A DNA stretch of 64,000 nt from Hemileia vastatrix (GCA_030280995.1 JASXTE010000002.1:34184683-34248682); one strand, 5' to 3'. Counted from the stretch's first letter, positions 1-11,077 are shown. The notes: generated by a model from the letters alone, not told the origin. Program-made: numbers and translations.

Positions 1-1656
1 CAACGGTACGTCCTCCTCAGAATCCGAATCATCCTCTGGCATAGGCTCACCATTTAAATCAAACTTGCCATAACTAGGGGGCCCCATATCAGCAATCCCC
101 TTCTGCATTTTATATAATTCGTCCTTAGAGTAAGGGTTCAATTTGTTGGCGGCAGTTTGAGCACTAGAATTCTTGTCCTTAGAGTAAGGGTTCACTTTGT
201 TATTGGCCTTGCCAGGATTAGCCCTCAATTGGCTCTGAATGCTACTTTTCGCCTTAGTAGCAGCTGCTCTTCTAGCAGCATTAACATTGTATTCGCCAGC
301 CATACAGCTGCCCTCCACCTGGGCAACCGTCGCCAGCTCTAAACCACCAAAAGAAGTAGAAAACGTGGCTTTACTGACCTCTTTCTCCTTGCCCTTGTCA
401 GCTTTACCACCATTACCATTACCATTTTTGCCACCCTTGGCATTAACATCTTCATCCGTCACCTCTTCAAATCTGGCTCTCCTTTCAGCCGTTAAACTTC
501 TTCTGACCAAATCAGAAGGAGACTGTCCATCACTGGGCTTGATGAACGAACCATCAGGAAATTTATAAACTTTACCATCAAATAAAACTCGCCCAGCATC
601 CATATCCTTATCAAGAGCAAAACAAACTGTTGCTCTATGACCCCTCCTATTACAATAGGAGCACACCTTTGGCTCATCGTAGCCACCTCTATATCCATTA
701 CTACCACCATTCCCACCATTTCTCCCATTGCCTGGGAAGCGGTTACCGTTATTATTGCCATTATAATTTCGACGTTCATAACCTCTGGACTGATAAGAAG
801 TCGACGTCGACAAAGAAGCGATTGGGGCCTTATTGGCCTTCTGGGTTTCTTGAACAAATATTTTTAATTGTTTAGTTAAATCGGCCAGGTGATCGACCAT
901 CTTATTATCTACATTACCCTCAACTTTAGCAGCAGGTAATCCCATTTGAGCCTTCTTGGCCTCCTGGGCTTTGACCATAATATCGTTGTTTTCGGCCAAA
1001 ACCTCGCTAACCTTGCTAACATATTGAGTGCAAGACTCTTGATATTTGTCCAACGCCAATAACTTGAGATGGGCCTGAATGTTCTCTTTGATAACCTCCA
1101 GAGCCGGCAGTTTCTGCTCACCATTAGGCAGTTCCTTCATCAAATCTTTTCTTGAAAGATCCTTCAAGACGTCCATACGAATATCCCTGCTGCATGCTGA
1201 CCAAAACAAATCTTTTGCTTGGTTCTCATGCACTAACTCGTCCACCAGTATGAGATATTCCACCACTTCATCAAACTGAACACAGAGCTTTTTGAAGTCA
1301 GCCATAGAAGAAACACCACCTTTTGCTTGCCAGTCTCCAACAATTTTATTGAGGTCCATCATAGTAAACCTAACACCCCATCTATCAATCATAGCTTTAG
1401 AAAGCTTAACCCAATCCTTGTCCTTGAATGCCTGCATAGCAATAACCTCTTTTTCCACCTCCCTATCGGCAATAAAAAATCTAACTTGCTTCACCATATC
1501 CACATGGGAAGCACCATCAACAGCAGCAGCAGCTTCATACCTGCTAATGAACCATTTAACCTCCTCCCCATCAAACTTTGGGCCATCCCAAGAAACAATT
1601 CTAACTGAGGGAGTAAGAGGGTTAGAAGATCCAGAAGCAACAGCAGAAGAAGACAT
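1..1656 (-). CDS. Gag(-Pro) polyprotein, copy A, 3'-partial
   Basis: Reading the minus strand from the ATG at 1656-1654 (protein begins MSSSAVASGSSNP), the frame appears open to the window edge, about 552 codons. It matches the Gag of copy B throughout. A Gly/Asn-rich stretch (about 690-780) precedes a retroviral-type zinc knuckle CSYCNRRGHRATVC (C-x2-C-x4-H-x4-C, about 624-665), which would bind the element RNA during packaging. At the two places where copy B has stop codons, A has TGG (near 1411) and CGT (near 1177). The protease part lies beyond the window. The Gag assignment rests on the knuckle, the position after the LTR and primer site, and the B and C alignments. Confidence 0.85.
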   Translation of the reverse strand, partial: MSSSAVASGSSNPLTPSVRIVSWDGPKFDGEEVKWFISRYEAAAAVDGASHVDMVKQVRFFIADREVEKEVIAMQAFKDKDWVKLSKAMIDRWGVRFTMMDLNKIVGDWQAKGGVSSMADFKKLCVQFDEVVEYLILVDELVHENQAKDLFWSACSRDIRMDVLKDLSRKDLMKELPNGEQKLPALEVIKENIQAHLKLLALDKYQESCTQYVSKVSEVLAENNDIMVKAQEAKKAQMGLPAAKVEGNVDNKMVDHLADLTKQLKIFVQETQKANKAPIASLSTSTSYQSRGYERRNYNGNNNGNRFPGNGRNGGNGGSNGYRGGYDEPKVCSYCNRRGHRATVCFALDKDMDAGRVLFDGKVYKFPDGSFIKPSDGQSPSDLVRRSLTAERRARFEEVTDEDVNAKGGKNGNGNGGKADKGKEKEVSKATFSTSFGGLELATVAQVEGSCMAGEYNVNAARRAAATKAKSSIQSQLRANPGKANNKVNPYSKDKNSSAQTAANKLNPYSKDELYKMQKGIADMGPPSYGKFDLNGEPMPEDDSDSEEDVPL

Positions 1657-1812
1657 CCCAATAAGTAAAGAAAAGCGTTAACAATCGATAAAATAACAAG
1701 CCTCTTGAAGGCCAATAACAAAAATCCAATTAGAGTTCCAGAAAATAAGCCTCTTGCAGGCTAATAACGTTCTTGATCCAAGTAAGTCTTTAAAGAAAGC
1801 TAGAGAAATTGA

Positions 1813-1830
1813 ACCCCACGTTGGGCGCCA
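1813..1830 (-). promoter_or_regulatory. Primer-binding site of copy A
   Basis: Four bases after the LTR end (TACCA) the minus strand reads TGGCGCCCAACGTGGGG, as expected for pairing with a tRNA 3' end of the form ...GGCGCCA. I cannot name the tRNA. The equivalent site of copy B (46096-46113) has diverged in its second half. Confidence 0.65.
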
Positions 1831-1834
1831 ACTA

Positions 1835-2967
1835 TGGTAAGGTAAACTCTTACAGTCGCCTTGCTGTAAGCAGAATCCGGAGGAGATATGTGGATTTAGC
1901 TGAAAACCCCGTCCTTCCAATAAAAATAACAAAGTAGGTGTTCTAAATCACTAAGCTAACCAATCTACTTAGATCTGATTGATAAAATAATGAAACTCTA
2001 AAATAATTAACGCTTATCAAGATTTAATGAAAGTAGCTGTTGAGGAAAGAAATACTGATAACAACAATTAAGGTGTACCAGTGAAAGATCTGAAAAGATT
2101 GACTTTTATGTTTTTATAATGATTTGAATTTTTATGAGACAGCAATAATCAAGTCCCAGCGACGAAGACCTTTCTAAAGATACCCTGTTTTGAAGTGTGA
2201 TTTAAATTGTTGAATAGTATTTCTAAAATGTAAGTATATAAAAAATATAAAGTTATAAGGGTATTACAAATTTATTTAATTTGTTGAGTAATAAAAAATG
2301 AGACTGTGGTAGTTAATGATTAAGCTGTATGATGTGTCCCCCCCTCTCAATTTCGAGTTTGAGAAGCGCTTAAGTATTCCTAGTCACGTGCCTAAATTTT
2401 CCCCTCCAGAGCTCTTCCAGAGTCAATCCGGAGCCCGTACGGAGTCCGTACGGAGTCAAAGCGGAGTCCGTACGGAGTCGAAACGGAGTCCGTCCGGACT
2501 TCCGGACTCAATTTAGAACCTTAAAACTATAATAAAAAATCTAGAAAAATTACACATAATAGAGCTACTTCCCCTTTACATACCAAACTAATTTTCGTAG
2601 TCTGCGCAGCTCTAATTACCCCGTGAAAATTCATCAAAGTTAAGTAATTTTTGAAAACGTAAATATTTCTATAAAACTTTAAAATTCATTTAAAAATATA
2701 AGAAAAATAGTAAAAATTCTGGGAAAATTTCCCAAGGTTCTTGAGTGACTTGACTTGATACTTATAAATTTTTAAGACCGTAAAAATAAGTTTTCTCCGT
2801 AAAATAAATTGTATTGTGTAGGCATTTGCTCGTGACCAATTTCTTCATATTTTAAACTCCAATAAATTAAATAAAACCCTTTTATAAAAAATAATAACGC
2901 CAATCTTGCACGCCGTAATAACTCCATTTACGTACTTAGGTGCCGTACTAAACTTTAGGCTACCACA
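1835..2967 (-). repeat. 5' LTR of copy A
   Basis: The LTR begins TGTGGTAGCC and ends TTACCA on the minus strand, about 1133 bp. It aligns with the LTRs of copy B (44999-46091 and 52512-53603). It is about 40 bp longer, mainly because a GC-rich patch at about 2425-2510 has expanded units of the type GGAGTCCGTACGGAGTC. The short open frame across this patch (2316-2516) is not a credible gene. Confidence 0.9.
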
Positions 2968-3304
2968 CTATGAAAGCCATTGCTTGATGAAACTTATCAT
3001 GATTTGAAAGCAAGGAAGGCATGACTCTTATATGGTATAACAATTTAAATGTTGTATGATGTTTTGATTTATAAAGTTTTATGCTGGAAAGTGCTGCATA
3101 TGAATGAGATGATGCTGATAAATCAGTGAAATGGGACTTTATGGAGAAATTGGAGCTTTTGGTTGAGAAAGTGCAGATTTGAGTAAAATAAGTGACTTAT
3201 TTCACTTTTAAAATCCACCAGTGTTGGGGCTAGTGTGTTTTGGAAATCCCCTCTCAGATAAGTGAAGATTTGTAAGTGCCAATTTTCCAGAACTGAAACA
3301 CCCT
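2968..3304 (-). mobile_element. Terminal fragment of a PIF/Harbinger-like transposon
   Basis: This aligns with 17640-17976, the end of the transposon nested in element D. It holds the first codons of a transposase on the minus strand (2968-3022, reading MPSLLSNHDKFHQAMAF), then a 5' untranslated part, then a degenerate terminal inverted repeat ending CCAGAACTGAAACACCCT at 3304, followed by AAT, the target preferred by this family. The rest of the transposon was cut off by retroelement A. Confidence 0.75.
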
Positions 3305-3816
3305 AATATCCTTTCAAGTTAATACTATAGCTGATACCATTAGACTTCTTACCTTCATGAATGTCCCTAAAGCCCAAAAAAATTTGTCACACTGAAAAAG
3401 GGGGTCCCTTTAAGGCCTTCAATTTATCTAATATAAAGTTTAAAAAATGAAACTAATTTTATTTGTAATTTAATAAATTTCAATGATAACATATAATATA
3501 TACATTTTAATTAAGTAGATACCATAAAGATTAATTTGTTAGACTGATCTATAATTTCACACAATTTTGTATACAAAATATTATATATATTAATAGAAAT
3601 TAGATAAAACAATAAAAATAACTGTATTGACTGGTTTTATAGAAGGGTAGGTTGTGCAGGTTGGTCTTAATGGTGGTGAACATTCTCAATGTAAGTAAAA
3701 ATCAGGCTAACACAAAATTTCATATTATAACTAATATTTCCTCCTATTTCATAAGCAGTCAAGGGTCAAAGAAGCACTCTCATATATCTTTACTTTTTTA
3801 TTATGTATATTGTCAT
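3305..3816. other. AT-rich spacer, no gene seen
   Basis: Between two transposon ends. Very AT-rich, with no coding signal I trust. The 61-codon frame at 3652-3837 runs into the next transposon end and has no recognisable content. Confidence 0.6.
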
Positions 3817-3840
3817 AATAGAGGGTATGAATTTTAAGGG

Positions 3841-3865
3841 ATCCACAATTAAATTAATTGTGGAT
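3841..3865. repeat. Subterminal perfect palindrome, element I
   Basis: Arms of 12 bp around a single central A: ATCCACAATTAA-A-TTAATTGTGGAT, about 20 bp inside the left end. A likely binding site for the transposase or its Myb-like partner (inference). Related palindromes with other arm sequences occupy the same place in sister elements (15290-15318, 42071-42087). Confidence 0.75.
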
Positions 3866-4112
3866 AGAAATCATTATAACCCAGGTATTTCTTTTAATAA
3901 TTGGTTTATTAGACCTTATATGTGTCAATGTTCACCTCCATCTGACATTTTTATCCACAAATTTTCATAACAACATCTTGGACAACTTTCTGGATGTTGC
4001 AGGATTCTGCCTTGCTGCACACTCCCATTCTGTCTATTCATTCTATCTGTTCAGGACCTCTCCCCATCCCATCTATTTTCTTCTTCTCCTTTTTATCTTC
4101 AAATATCTCAAC

Positions 4113-5480
4113 ATGTCTTGTTGTCATAGATCTTCTCAAAGGAAGCCTTCCCCCTATTTTTCTTCAAGTCCCACTACTCCCTCTTTTTCCCACTCAACTG
4201 AAAAATCAAAGAACTTTCAACCTAAAAAAGATGATCACCTCATACTTATCAACAGGCTGAAAGCTAAAACTAATAATTATTCTTGCTTTGTTACTTATAA
4301 AGAAACTAAAGTAGGATTCCCCCCTGCATCAAAAGTCAATAAATATCTTCTAATGGCCAATGAATTACAAAGTAAGACAAAGGAAAGGATTGATCTTTTA
4401 CCTAAACAGATTTCTGAAAGCTTCAAGCACTATGAAGCCAAATACAAGAAGGCCAAGACTCCTTCATCTTCCACTGGTTTTGGTATTACTGAACTTGATA
4501 TCAGTAAGGGCATCAAATCCATAGACAATAAACTTGATTCTTTATGTCCTTACTTTAAAGAGATGGATGCTATTTTTGGAGAGCAAGCTGATGTTAATCC
4601 TTCAAACATGTTGGATGGTGAAGATGCTATCTCCAAACATGATGTCAAAAGAAATCTTTTTCCTTCTTCTTCTACTCAAGCCTTGCCTCATTTAACTTCC
4701 ACAAATCAAGATATCTTTTCAATATATCCTTATGGAGATATAGACCAAGCTGATCTCACTCAAGTGAGCTTTTATTTCTTGTCTAGTTGTTTTATTCTTT
4801 TATTTACATCTCTTTTTTTATTTTTAAAAAGGCTTATGAACAAGCCCAGGATCCCCAGGCAAGCAAGTCTGAAGCTAGCATCAATGATGAAGAGGAAAAT
4901 TTTACCTCGAAAAAAAAAGAAAAGACCATAAACTACTCTGAATTTAAACAGTAAAAGAAAAACATCAGAGATAGTTTTTCCTAAACCCCTTTTTCTTTCA
5001 TTGATAATTTTTTGGAGAAGGGAAACACTGGTAAGTGATAACATACCTCTTTATAATTTAGTGAGCTTTTCTTTTTTTAACATTCCTTTTCACTCTAGGT
5101 AAAGTTGATGTTGAAAGAGATAATCTTAAATTTAAAAAGCAACAATAAAAGCTCTCTTTACACAAGGAGAATAGGGAACAAGACTTGGAGAAGAAGAAGT
5201 TGGAGCTCGCTTTTCAGAGGGAAGAGAGGGTACAAGAGTTGGAGGAAAAGAAATTTGAGCTTTTTTTACAAAGGGATGGGAGGGCACATGAGTTGATGGA
5301 GAAGAAATATGAGATAAAGAAAGAGGAGAAGGCTCTTGAGTACAGTTTCCTACTGAATCAGATGAAACTCAATTATCATCTTGAAGATGGTTCAAAAAAG
5401 AAAGTTTTCTTGATATAATTTTTTAAATCTAATAAATCTGTTGATGAAATTGAATGCTTAATGAAAATGTTTGATGAAGT
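4113..5480 (+). pseudogene. Myb/SANT-like transposon accessory protein, element I
   Basis: The likely start is the ATG at 4113 (MSCCHRSSQRKP), matching sister copies. Exon 1 carries a Ser/Pro-rich N-terminus, then a helical Myb/SANT- or trihelix-like domain (KKDDHLILINRLK, PPASKVNKYLLMANELQ, FKHYEAKYKKAK) and an acidic stretch. PIF/Harbinger transposons typically encode such a second DNA-binding protein beside the DDE transposase. A donor near 4764 and an acceptor near 4831 match the intron of the copy at 42394, but exon 2 goes out of frame. The third exon (about 5105-5418) is Lys/Glu-rich coiled coil and meets a stop at 5416, where sister copies continue for about 20 residues. Myb-like is inferred from pattern and context. 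Confidence 0.65.
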
Positions 5481-6659
5481 TTTTTTTTATTTCATTCATA
5501 TTTCATTTGTTCATAACTATTTGTACATGAAGGTTAACTAGTATAATCCTCTTCTCCATCTTATATTTTACCATTTCATAATATTCTCATGTGTTTTTTA
5601 TTTTATATTATTTTACAATATTGAGAATATTGAGAATTGAATGACTTCTGATGATTAAACAATTCCAATTCTTAATCTAATGATTTCATATCTTCATGTG
5701 AGACAGTTCATCAAAAAGTAAATGGATTCCTTTTTTTTGTCTTTTTTTCTTGTGGTAATAACATTTTCCAACAAATGCATGAAAAAACTGAATGAAATTA
5801 CTTTTTCTCAGTGCTAGAGCACCAATGTTACACTTGGGCAATTGAAAATCCATCACAGTTTTGTTAGTAAATGGCTCCCATGCTCTTAACTTGTTGAGAC
5901 CCCACTTGAAAGAAACTAGATGACACCATAAAGCTTGAGGAACAAGAAGAAATAAATTTAGTTTTCTGTAATTTCAAGTACTTCTTAATAGCAATGCAAA
6001 GCACTACTACTCCACCTTGCACTCAACAGAGACTAAATCAAAAATGCTTTAGACATTCCTAGAAGCTGAAAAGAGTGTTGGGACTGCTCAAGAAAGGTAG
6101 AATGATTTATTGGCATCAGCAAGGCAGTCAATGATGCAAACCACTACATAAAAGCAGACTTTATAATCAGCTGGTAAGTTGGCTAGGACATAAGCTTATG
6201 TCCAACATGCATCCTATTTTCTTCTCCAGTCCATCCTCCACAGAGCATTTACTACATAAATGCAATCATTCATTAAATGTGTAAATATTAGCTCAGTGCA
6301 GCCTTATTTTGTTGCAATGCTGAACTAATAAATACACATTTAAAGAAAAACAGTACATACTCTCATCTAAAGGATTTTACACCTTCAACATTCAACTAGT
6401 GTTTTTTTTGGGATTATCATTTGAGCTCTTTCACTTTTTGAATCAAGAAATATGAGAAAAAACTTTAAAATCTTTTATGTAAAGCTAAAAAACAGAATAT
6501 AAAAGCCCTTAGCATGGCTGTAGGCCCCATACAAACTCAGACTAGTGTTATCAAAAATTATTGTTTAGAATTCTCCACAATATCAACTATGTTGGATTTT
6601 TGTTTTATCAAAAAGGTTAGGAAAAATGAAAAAAAATGAAAAAAATGAAGCTCCAATAG
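5481..6659. other. Element I middle, left part: faint decayed coding trace
   Basis: No intact gene. On the minus strand around 6120-6240 one frame reads coherently (for example LANLPADYKVCFYVVV, then DCLADANKSFY) before stops, which looks like a decayed protein. I do not recognise it and it does not resemble the oxygenase of elements 2 and 3. Confidence 0.35.
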
Positions 6660-7080
6660 ACAAGGTCTCATGATTAACAAAAACCTGAAGTTGCTGCAGC
6701 TAGCAGCAACTTCAGTTCTCTCCCAGCCAGGTTCTTCCTGGTTGGGTGAGAACAAAAAAATTAAAAAAAATCAGCACCAAAACTAAAAATGATCAGAAGA
6801 AAACTTGGACTCACCATTAAAAAACAGAAAAGTTTCTACAGCTAGAAGAGACTTTGATTCTCTCCCAGTCAGGCTCTTCCTGACTAGGAGAGAACAAAAA
6901 ATGTAAAAAAAAAGAAAAAAATCAGCACAAAAAATAAATAGCACCAAGATACTAGGACTCACCATTAACAAACAACCAAAGTTGCTGCAACTAGCAGCAA
7001 CTTTTGTTCTCTCTCAGCCAGGTTCTTCATGTCTGAGGCAGAACAAAAAAAATGTAAATAAAAAGAAAAAAATAAGCACC
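6660..7080. repeat. Three tandem units of about 145 bp with hairpins
   Basis: Units begin near 6680, 6825 and 6975. Each contains a version of the palindrome GTTGCTGCAGCTAGCAGCAAC (two well kept) followed by GTTCTCTCCCAGCCAGG ... CCTGGTTGGGTGAGAAC, a stem of about 17 bp with a short TTCTT loop, then an A-rich tail. The stems at 6715, 6856 and 7006 have drifted, partly with compensating changes. A weaker relative of the hairpin is at 41030-41060. Confidence 0.7.
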
Positions 7081-7469
7081 AAATAGAATAAAAAAAATTG
7101 AAAAAAATGGAGGAAAGAAAGATAATGAGTAATTTAAATATCCCCTTGTTTTTGGGGAAGAAAATTTATCTTTTAAACTTACAGATTTCATATATTTCAA
7201 TTTTCAGAACTTTCTAGATTTAATAATTTAAGCTTTTTACCATTTAAATTAATAGAACAAATTCACTTCCTTCAGGTCTGTATGGGGTTTTAAGTGTGGT
7301 TTATTAGCTGTAGCCCCCCCAGAAAAAAATAATTGTTGGAAGATGTCTGTAAGGGTTTTAAGTGGGGTTTTTTAGTTGTATCTTACCCAAGTTTTTTTAA
7401 ATTGAAAGCAGATTTAATATGAAAAGAAGAAATGGACATACAAACAAGAGCTCCTATTTAAGAAGGAAG

Positions 7470-7990
7470 GGGGAGGCCTAGAGCAATGAGATTGGAACTG
7501 ATTTTGAAGAGGTTTGGTACCAAACCTATCTGTTTCAGGAGGGTGTTACATCTCATGGCCCTATCCCTGTTTTCTCTGACTCTTACAACACTGGGACCTA
7601 ATGCATAGCTCATTTCTCACCAGAAATATTAGTAATTCAACCTTCTAATCATGGAATCCATCCAGTGATTAAGAAGTCCTTTCAACTTGAAGAATTTAAG
7701 AGCTTGGAAATGTTGGAAGATACTAGGAAAGTATGCAAATGACTAAGAATTTTGAGGCATAAAATAAAGACTAATTTTTCTCACAAAAATGGGGTGGTGA
7801 GGGTAATATGTATTCTTCTGGAGAAAGAGCTGCCACTCAACATATATTTGAAATCAGATAGTAATTTTTTTTACTTCATTATACTTATTAAATCTCCAGG
7901 TCTTTATATAAATTTAAAAATAGATGGTGAAAAAGTACAGAAGGCTTTAGGATTTGTCTTTTCTTTTTACACCTTTTTTATTTAAGCTTC
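7470..7990 (+). pseudogene. Unrecognised decayed coding stretch
   Basis: From about 7490 one frame reads like protein for more than 100 codons with two stops (DFEEVWYQTYLFQEGV, later HPVIKKSFQLEEFKSLEML), and another frame stays open to 7985. I do not recognise the protein. It lies inside element I where sister elements carry the oxygenase gene, on the strand opposite to that expected for it, so it is either different cargo or a nested insertion. Confidence 0.35.
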
Positions 7991-8084
7991 TTGCTTCAAA
8001 GTACTATCATAACTCTCTAAAACTGTTGAATGAACTATATCTTCCTTGCTATGATGGTGTTAATTCTTTTGGAGGTAAGTAAAC

Positions 8085-8405
8085 TTGGACTTCTTCAGGC
8101 TTCTCCAATGTCCCACACAAATATTTGGATGTCAGTTATCTTATCCTGTGTGTTTGATGGCCAAAAACTTTAGACAGAATTTGGATAAAAATTCTTTGAA
8201 GGAAGGCACACCTAGACAAAATGGTGGCCACTTTATCTTTCAAGAGCTCAAGTATATGGTGGAGTTTGAAAAGCATGATGGTTTATGGGTGGCTATTTGG
8301 CCTGCTAACAAGCTATATCATCAAATAACTCCTGTAAAAAGTCTGGTAACTTTAGAAGGCTACTTTCTTCACTTAAAATTGGTAAAAAACTATCAAAATC
8401 TGTAA
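8085..8405 (+). pseudogene. Unrecognised 106-codon open frame
   Basis: An open frame starting MDFFRLLQCPTQIF, with moderately protein-like composition, preceded by a possible splice donor (GGTAAGT at about 8073). It may be the continuation of the decayed gene at 7470-7990 or chance. No family recognised. Confidence 0.25.
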
Positions 8406-8789
8406 AAACATTAAAAATGCTTATACCAGATGTTTTAATGTCTTAATATATAAAAATGAATGAAAAATAAAAGTTAGAATACTTACATGATATCTTTCTT
8501 CAGAAATAATTGGATAATATTGGTTGGTTAGAAATTGATAATAATAATTATTATTATTATTAAAAGGCATGTATATAATTGTAAAAATACATTTAATTTT
8601 AACAGGCTGGGAAACTTATAAACATTTGGATTGAGGGATAAAAGAGGAGAGGAAGAAAAGGATATGAGAGGTGAAGGAAAAAAATAATGAAAGATAATTT
8701 AAAATTTAAAGGAGTTGTGCTGAGAAATGATGGAGTGTGATTGGAATAAAGATAGAGCATATCCCAGTGAAAATTGAGATTTTTGATTC

Positions 8790-10080
8790 AAGGGGGGAGA
8801 GCTAGTGCAGGTTCAGGATCTTCTTATTGATCAAAATCTTACCACTCATTTTTCAAATCAGCTAGAATATTATGGAGTATTACACAAGTCATTATCCAAT
8901 GACTTGCTGTTTTGAGGTCCAATTTTTTTTGAAATTGAATTCTAAGCTCATGGAGACTTGAAAATCTTCCCTTTAATATCCCAATAGCATATTCAATTTG
9001 CACTCTTGATTCTTCAAGATGATCATTAAAAGATGTTTTTGGGTCATTTTCTAATGTTTCACCTTGGAAAGCAGGTATAATGTATTTTCCACTTGCATAT
9101 TCTTAGTCTGCAAAGAGATACTGAGATTCATCAAAGTATTTGTCAGGATTTTGAGAATTCCTCAGTCTTTGGAACACAGAAGAGTCATGACATGAGCCCT
9201 GGAAGCCACTATGAAAAGCAATAAAAATTTTATTGAAATTGCACACAAGTTGAATGGCAATAGAGTATCTAGAAAGAAGATAAAAAGTTAGTTCATGAAT
9301 GATGAGAAATTTGAGAGCCTTTTGAAGAAACCTTTTTTTGTTATTAAAATAATGGTTTACATCATGAGCAGGCTTTTGACTCAATTGTATAGTTGTACCA
9401 TTAACAAAACCTACACAGCCAGGGAAACCTTCATCTTGCACTACTTGAGAGTAATCAAGTGTCTGTTGTGGAGTTGGCCAAGCAAGTGTTTGAGACTTGA
9501 GAGAAGGATAGAAACCATAAAGCTCTTGGTGTATAATATTATGGTACCATATCCTATTGTAAAGAGATTATCTTAATGTCTTACAGCAGCACCATTTCCA
9601 TTTGAACCAAAGTAACATAGTCCAACAGCAAGTTGAAAGGCAGGATTATTTTTTTGGTTATGGTAATTACTATGAAAGATAGGATGATTGGAGATGAGTT
9701 GAGAAAGTTTGAAAAAAGAATCAGGAGAAGTTCAAAAAGTTGTGTCAAGTTTAAATGAGGAATTTCAAGAATTGAGGCAAGATCATATCTGGGATCATGA
9801 TAAATATTTGGACCCTTGGGATGATTTAATGCTTTTTGCAAAGAAAGACATATAAGCTAAAGTGTCTTCCAAACCCGAGTTTGAATCAGAGTCAGCAGCT
9901 TAAGTTAAAGTGATAGCATTCATAGCTGAGTGAAGTTGCTTCCTAGTAGATAGGTGCTTCATTATTTTTGGTAGAAGGTCTAGGTGATGAGTGGGAAGTG
10001 GGAATTTCCCACCAAATGAGCAGGTATGGTGTGTAGATAGAAAAAAATTTTATGTGTTAGCCACCAAAATTAAGTAGCAT
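8790..10080 (-). pseudogene. PIF/Harbinger DDE transposase, element I
   Basis: The start matches sister copies (ATG at 10080, beginning MLLNFGG). The fold is the HARBI1/DDE_Tnp_4 type. The first catalytic Asp motif reads FVNGTTIQL (Asp changed to Asn, about 9385-9411). The second Asp is kept at LFAD (9103-9114), directly followed by a stop. The third motif, RVQIEYAIGILKGRF (about 8980-9020), keeps the catalytic Glu. An intron with donor AAAAAG|GTTTCTTC (near 9335) and acceptor TTTCTAG (near 9272) interrupts the coding part; this copy keeps the donor that copies 2 and 3 have lost. Several frameshifts and stops elsewhere. Encoded opposite to and converging on the Myb-like gene. Confidence 0.85.
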
Positions 10081-10459
10081 ACACCACACAATATGGGGAA
10101 CAGACTTACTAGAAAGTCTGCAACCATAGACCCAAATTCACCACAGATAAAACACACATTGAGCTCTTGACAAAAGAACCATACAATAAGGGATGAAAAC
10201 TAATCAGATGAACAGTTTTATGTGGGTGTTCAAGTAGAGTTCAGTATGAGTTCAATCTGATTTCAGGTTGGGAACTTGCTACCAAGTCTACCCCCTATAT
10301 TGCGCAGTGAGAGAGTAAAGATAGCAATAAGGATGGTATCTGAAATTATATGTCATGTGACTTTCTGAAAGAACAATCATGGATGTGATGATTTTGGGAT
10401 CAGGAATTAGGAATGGATTTTGGGGTATAGGAGGTGGGATAATGCATTATTGTGCAATC

Positions 10460-10491
10460 CTTATCCACTAGCCCTGGGGCTAGTGAATAAG
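10460..10491. repeat. Subterminal inverted repeat on the transposase side, element I
   Basis: CTTATCCACTAG and CTAGTGAATAAG flank a short GC-rich centre. The same structure sits at the same distance from the transposase-side end in element 3 (11046-11077) and element 2 (38448-38479), which suggests a conserved protein-binding or structural site. Confidence 0.7.
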
Positions 10492-10578
10492 AATCTTATG
10501 CAATTAATAATTTCTGATCCTGGTGAAAACAATTCTTGATCTCTAATTGTGAATCCTTGAGAATCGATACCCCCTAAT

Positions 10579-10959
10579 AATACAATTTTTTATTTTAGCT
10601 AATGTTTTGTAAAAATAAATTTATATATTATTATTATGGAAACAATATTTTACATTATATTTATTCTCAGGCTCCATACAGGTTACTGGGCTCTTGGTAC
10701 ATTCTGGCTGACAACATTCTCCATCATTGATATGTAGCAATATATAATTGAATATTAGTAAGCATAAAACATGGAGAATGTGGAAACACATTAATTTCAT
10801 TTCTAGTCACAAAAAATTACAAGTCCCATTTATATTAGTTCATAAAAAAATGATATTCAGCTGTAAAAATAAATATAAGTGAAATTTTATAATCTATTTT
10901 TGATTGAATAAAATGAGATTTTCTAATGGCTGATTTTCAATGTTTAAGATCCCTATTAT
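10579..10959. other. Spacer between elements I and 3
   Basis: AT-rich sequence outside both transposon boundaries. No gene, repeat or RNA recognised. Confidence 0.5.
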
Positions 10960-11045
10960 ATTAAATGGTATCAAAGATAACCAATCCGCAATTAGGGACC
11001 AGGAATTCTTTTTCCAGGATCAGAAATTATTAATTGCTAAAGATT

Positions 11046-11077
11046 CTTATCCACTAGACTCAGGGCTAGTGGATAAG
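11046..11077. repeat. Subterminal inverted repeat on the transposase side, element 3
   Basis: CTTATCCACTAG ... CTAGTGGATAAG, perfect 12-bp arms with an 8-bp centre, the best preserved of the three copies of this structure. Confidence 0.8.

Larger units (their letters stand above)
1..2967 (-). mobile_element. Ty3/Gypsy retrotransposon copy A, 5' half
   Basis: On the minus strand this reads 5' LTR (1835-2967), tRNA-type primer site, leader, then gag running off the window start. It is the same family as copy B at 44999-53603: LTR, leader and gag align almost base for base. A lacks the nonsense codons seen in B, so it is the better preserved copy over the shared part. The element abuts the 5' end of a PIF/Harbinger-like transposase gene at 2968, so it probably inserted into that older transposon. 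The other LTR lies outside the window, so no target duplication can be checked. Confidence 0.9.
3820..10575 (-). mobile_element. PIF/Harbinger-like transposon, element I
   Basis: The left end reads AGAGGGTATGAATTTTAAGG, the right end (reverse complement) AGGGGGTATCGATTCTCAAG, and AAT is duplicated at 3817-3819 and 10576-10578. Gene order: Myb/SANT-like gene (plus, left), a long middle with other decayed sequence, and DDE transposase (minus, right). Unlike elements 2 and 3, the middle has neither the oxygenase gene nor the C/G-rich hairpin. All genes are broken. Confidence 0.8.

Noticed and set aside
2316..2516. 66-codon frame with repeated SQSGARTES-like units
   Set aside because: It is produced by the GC repeat expansion within LTR A and is not present in the B LTRs.
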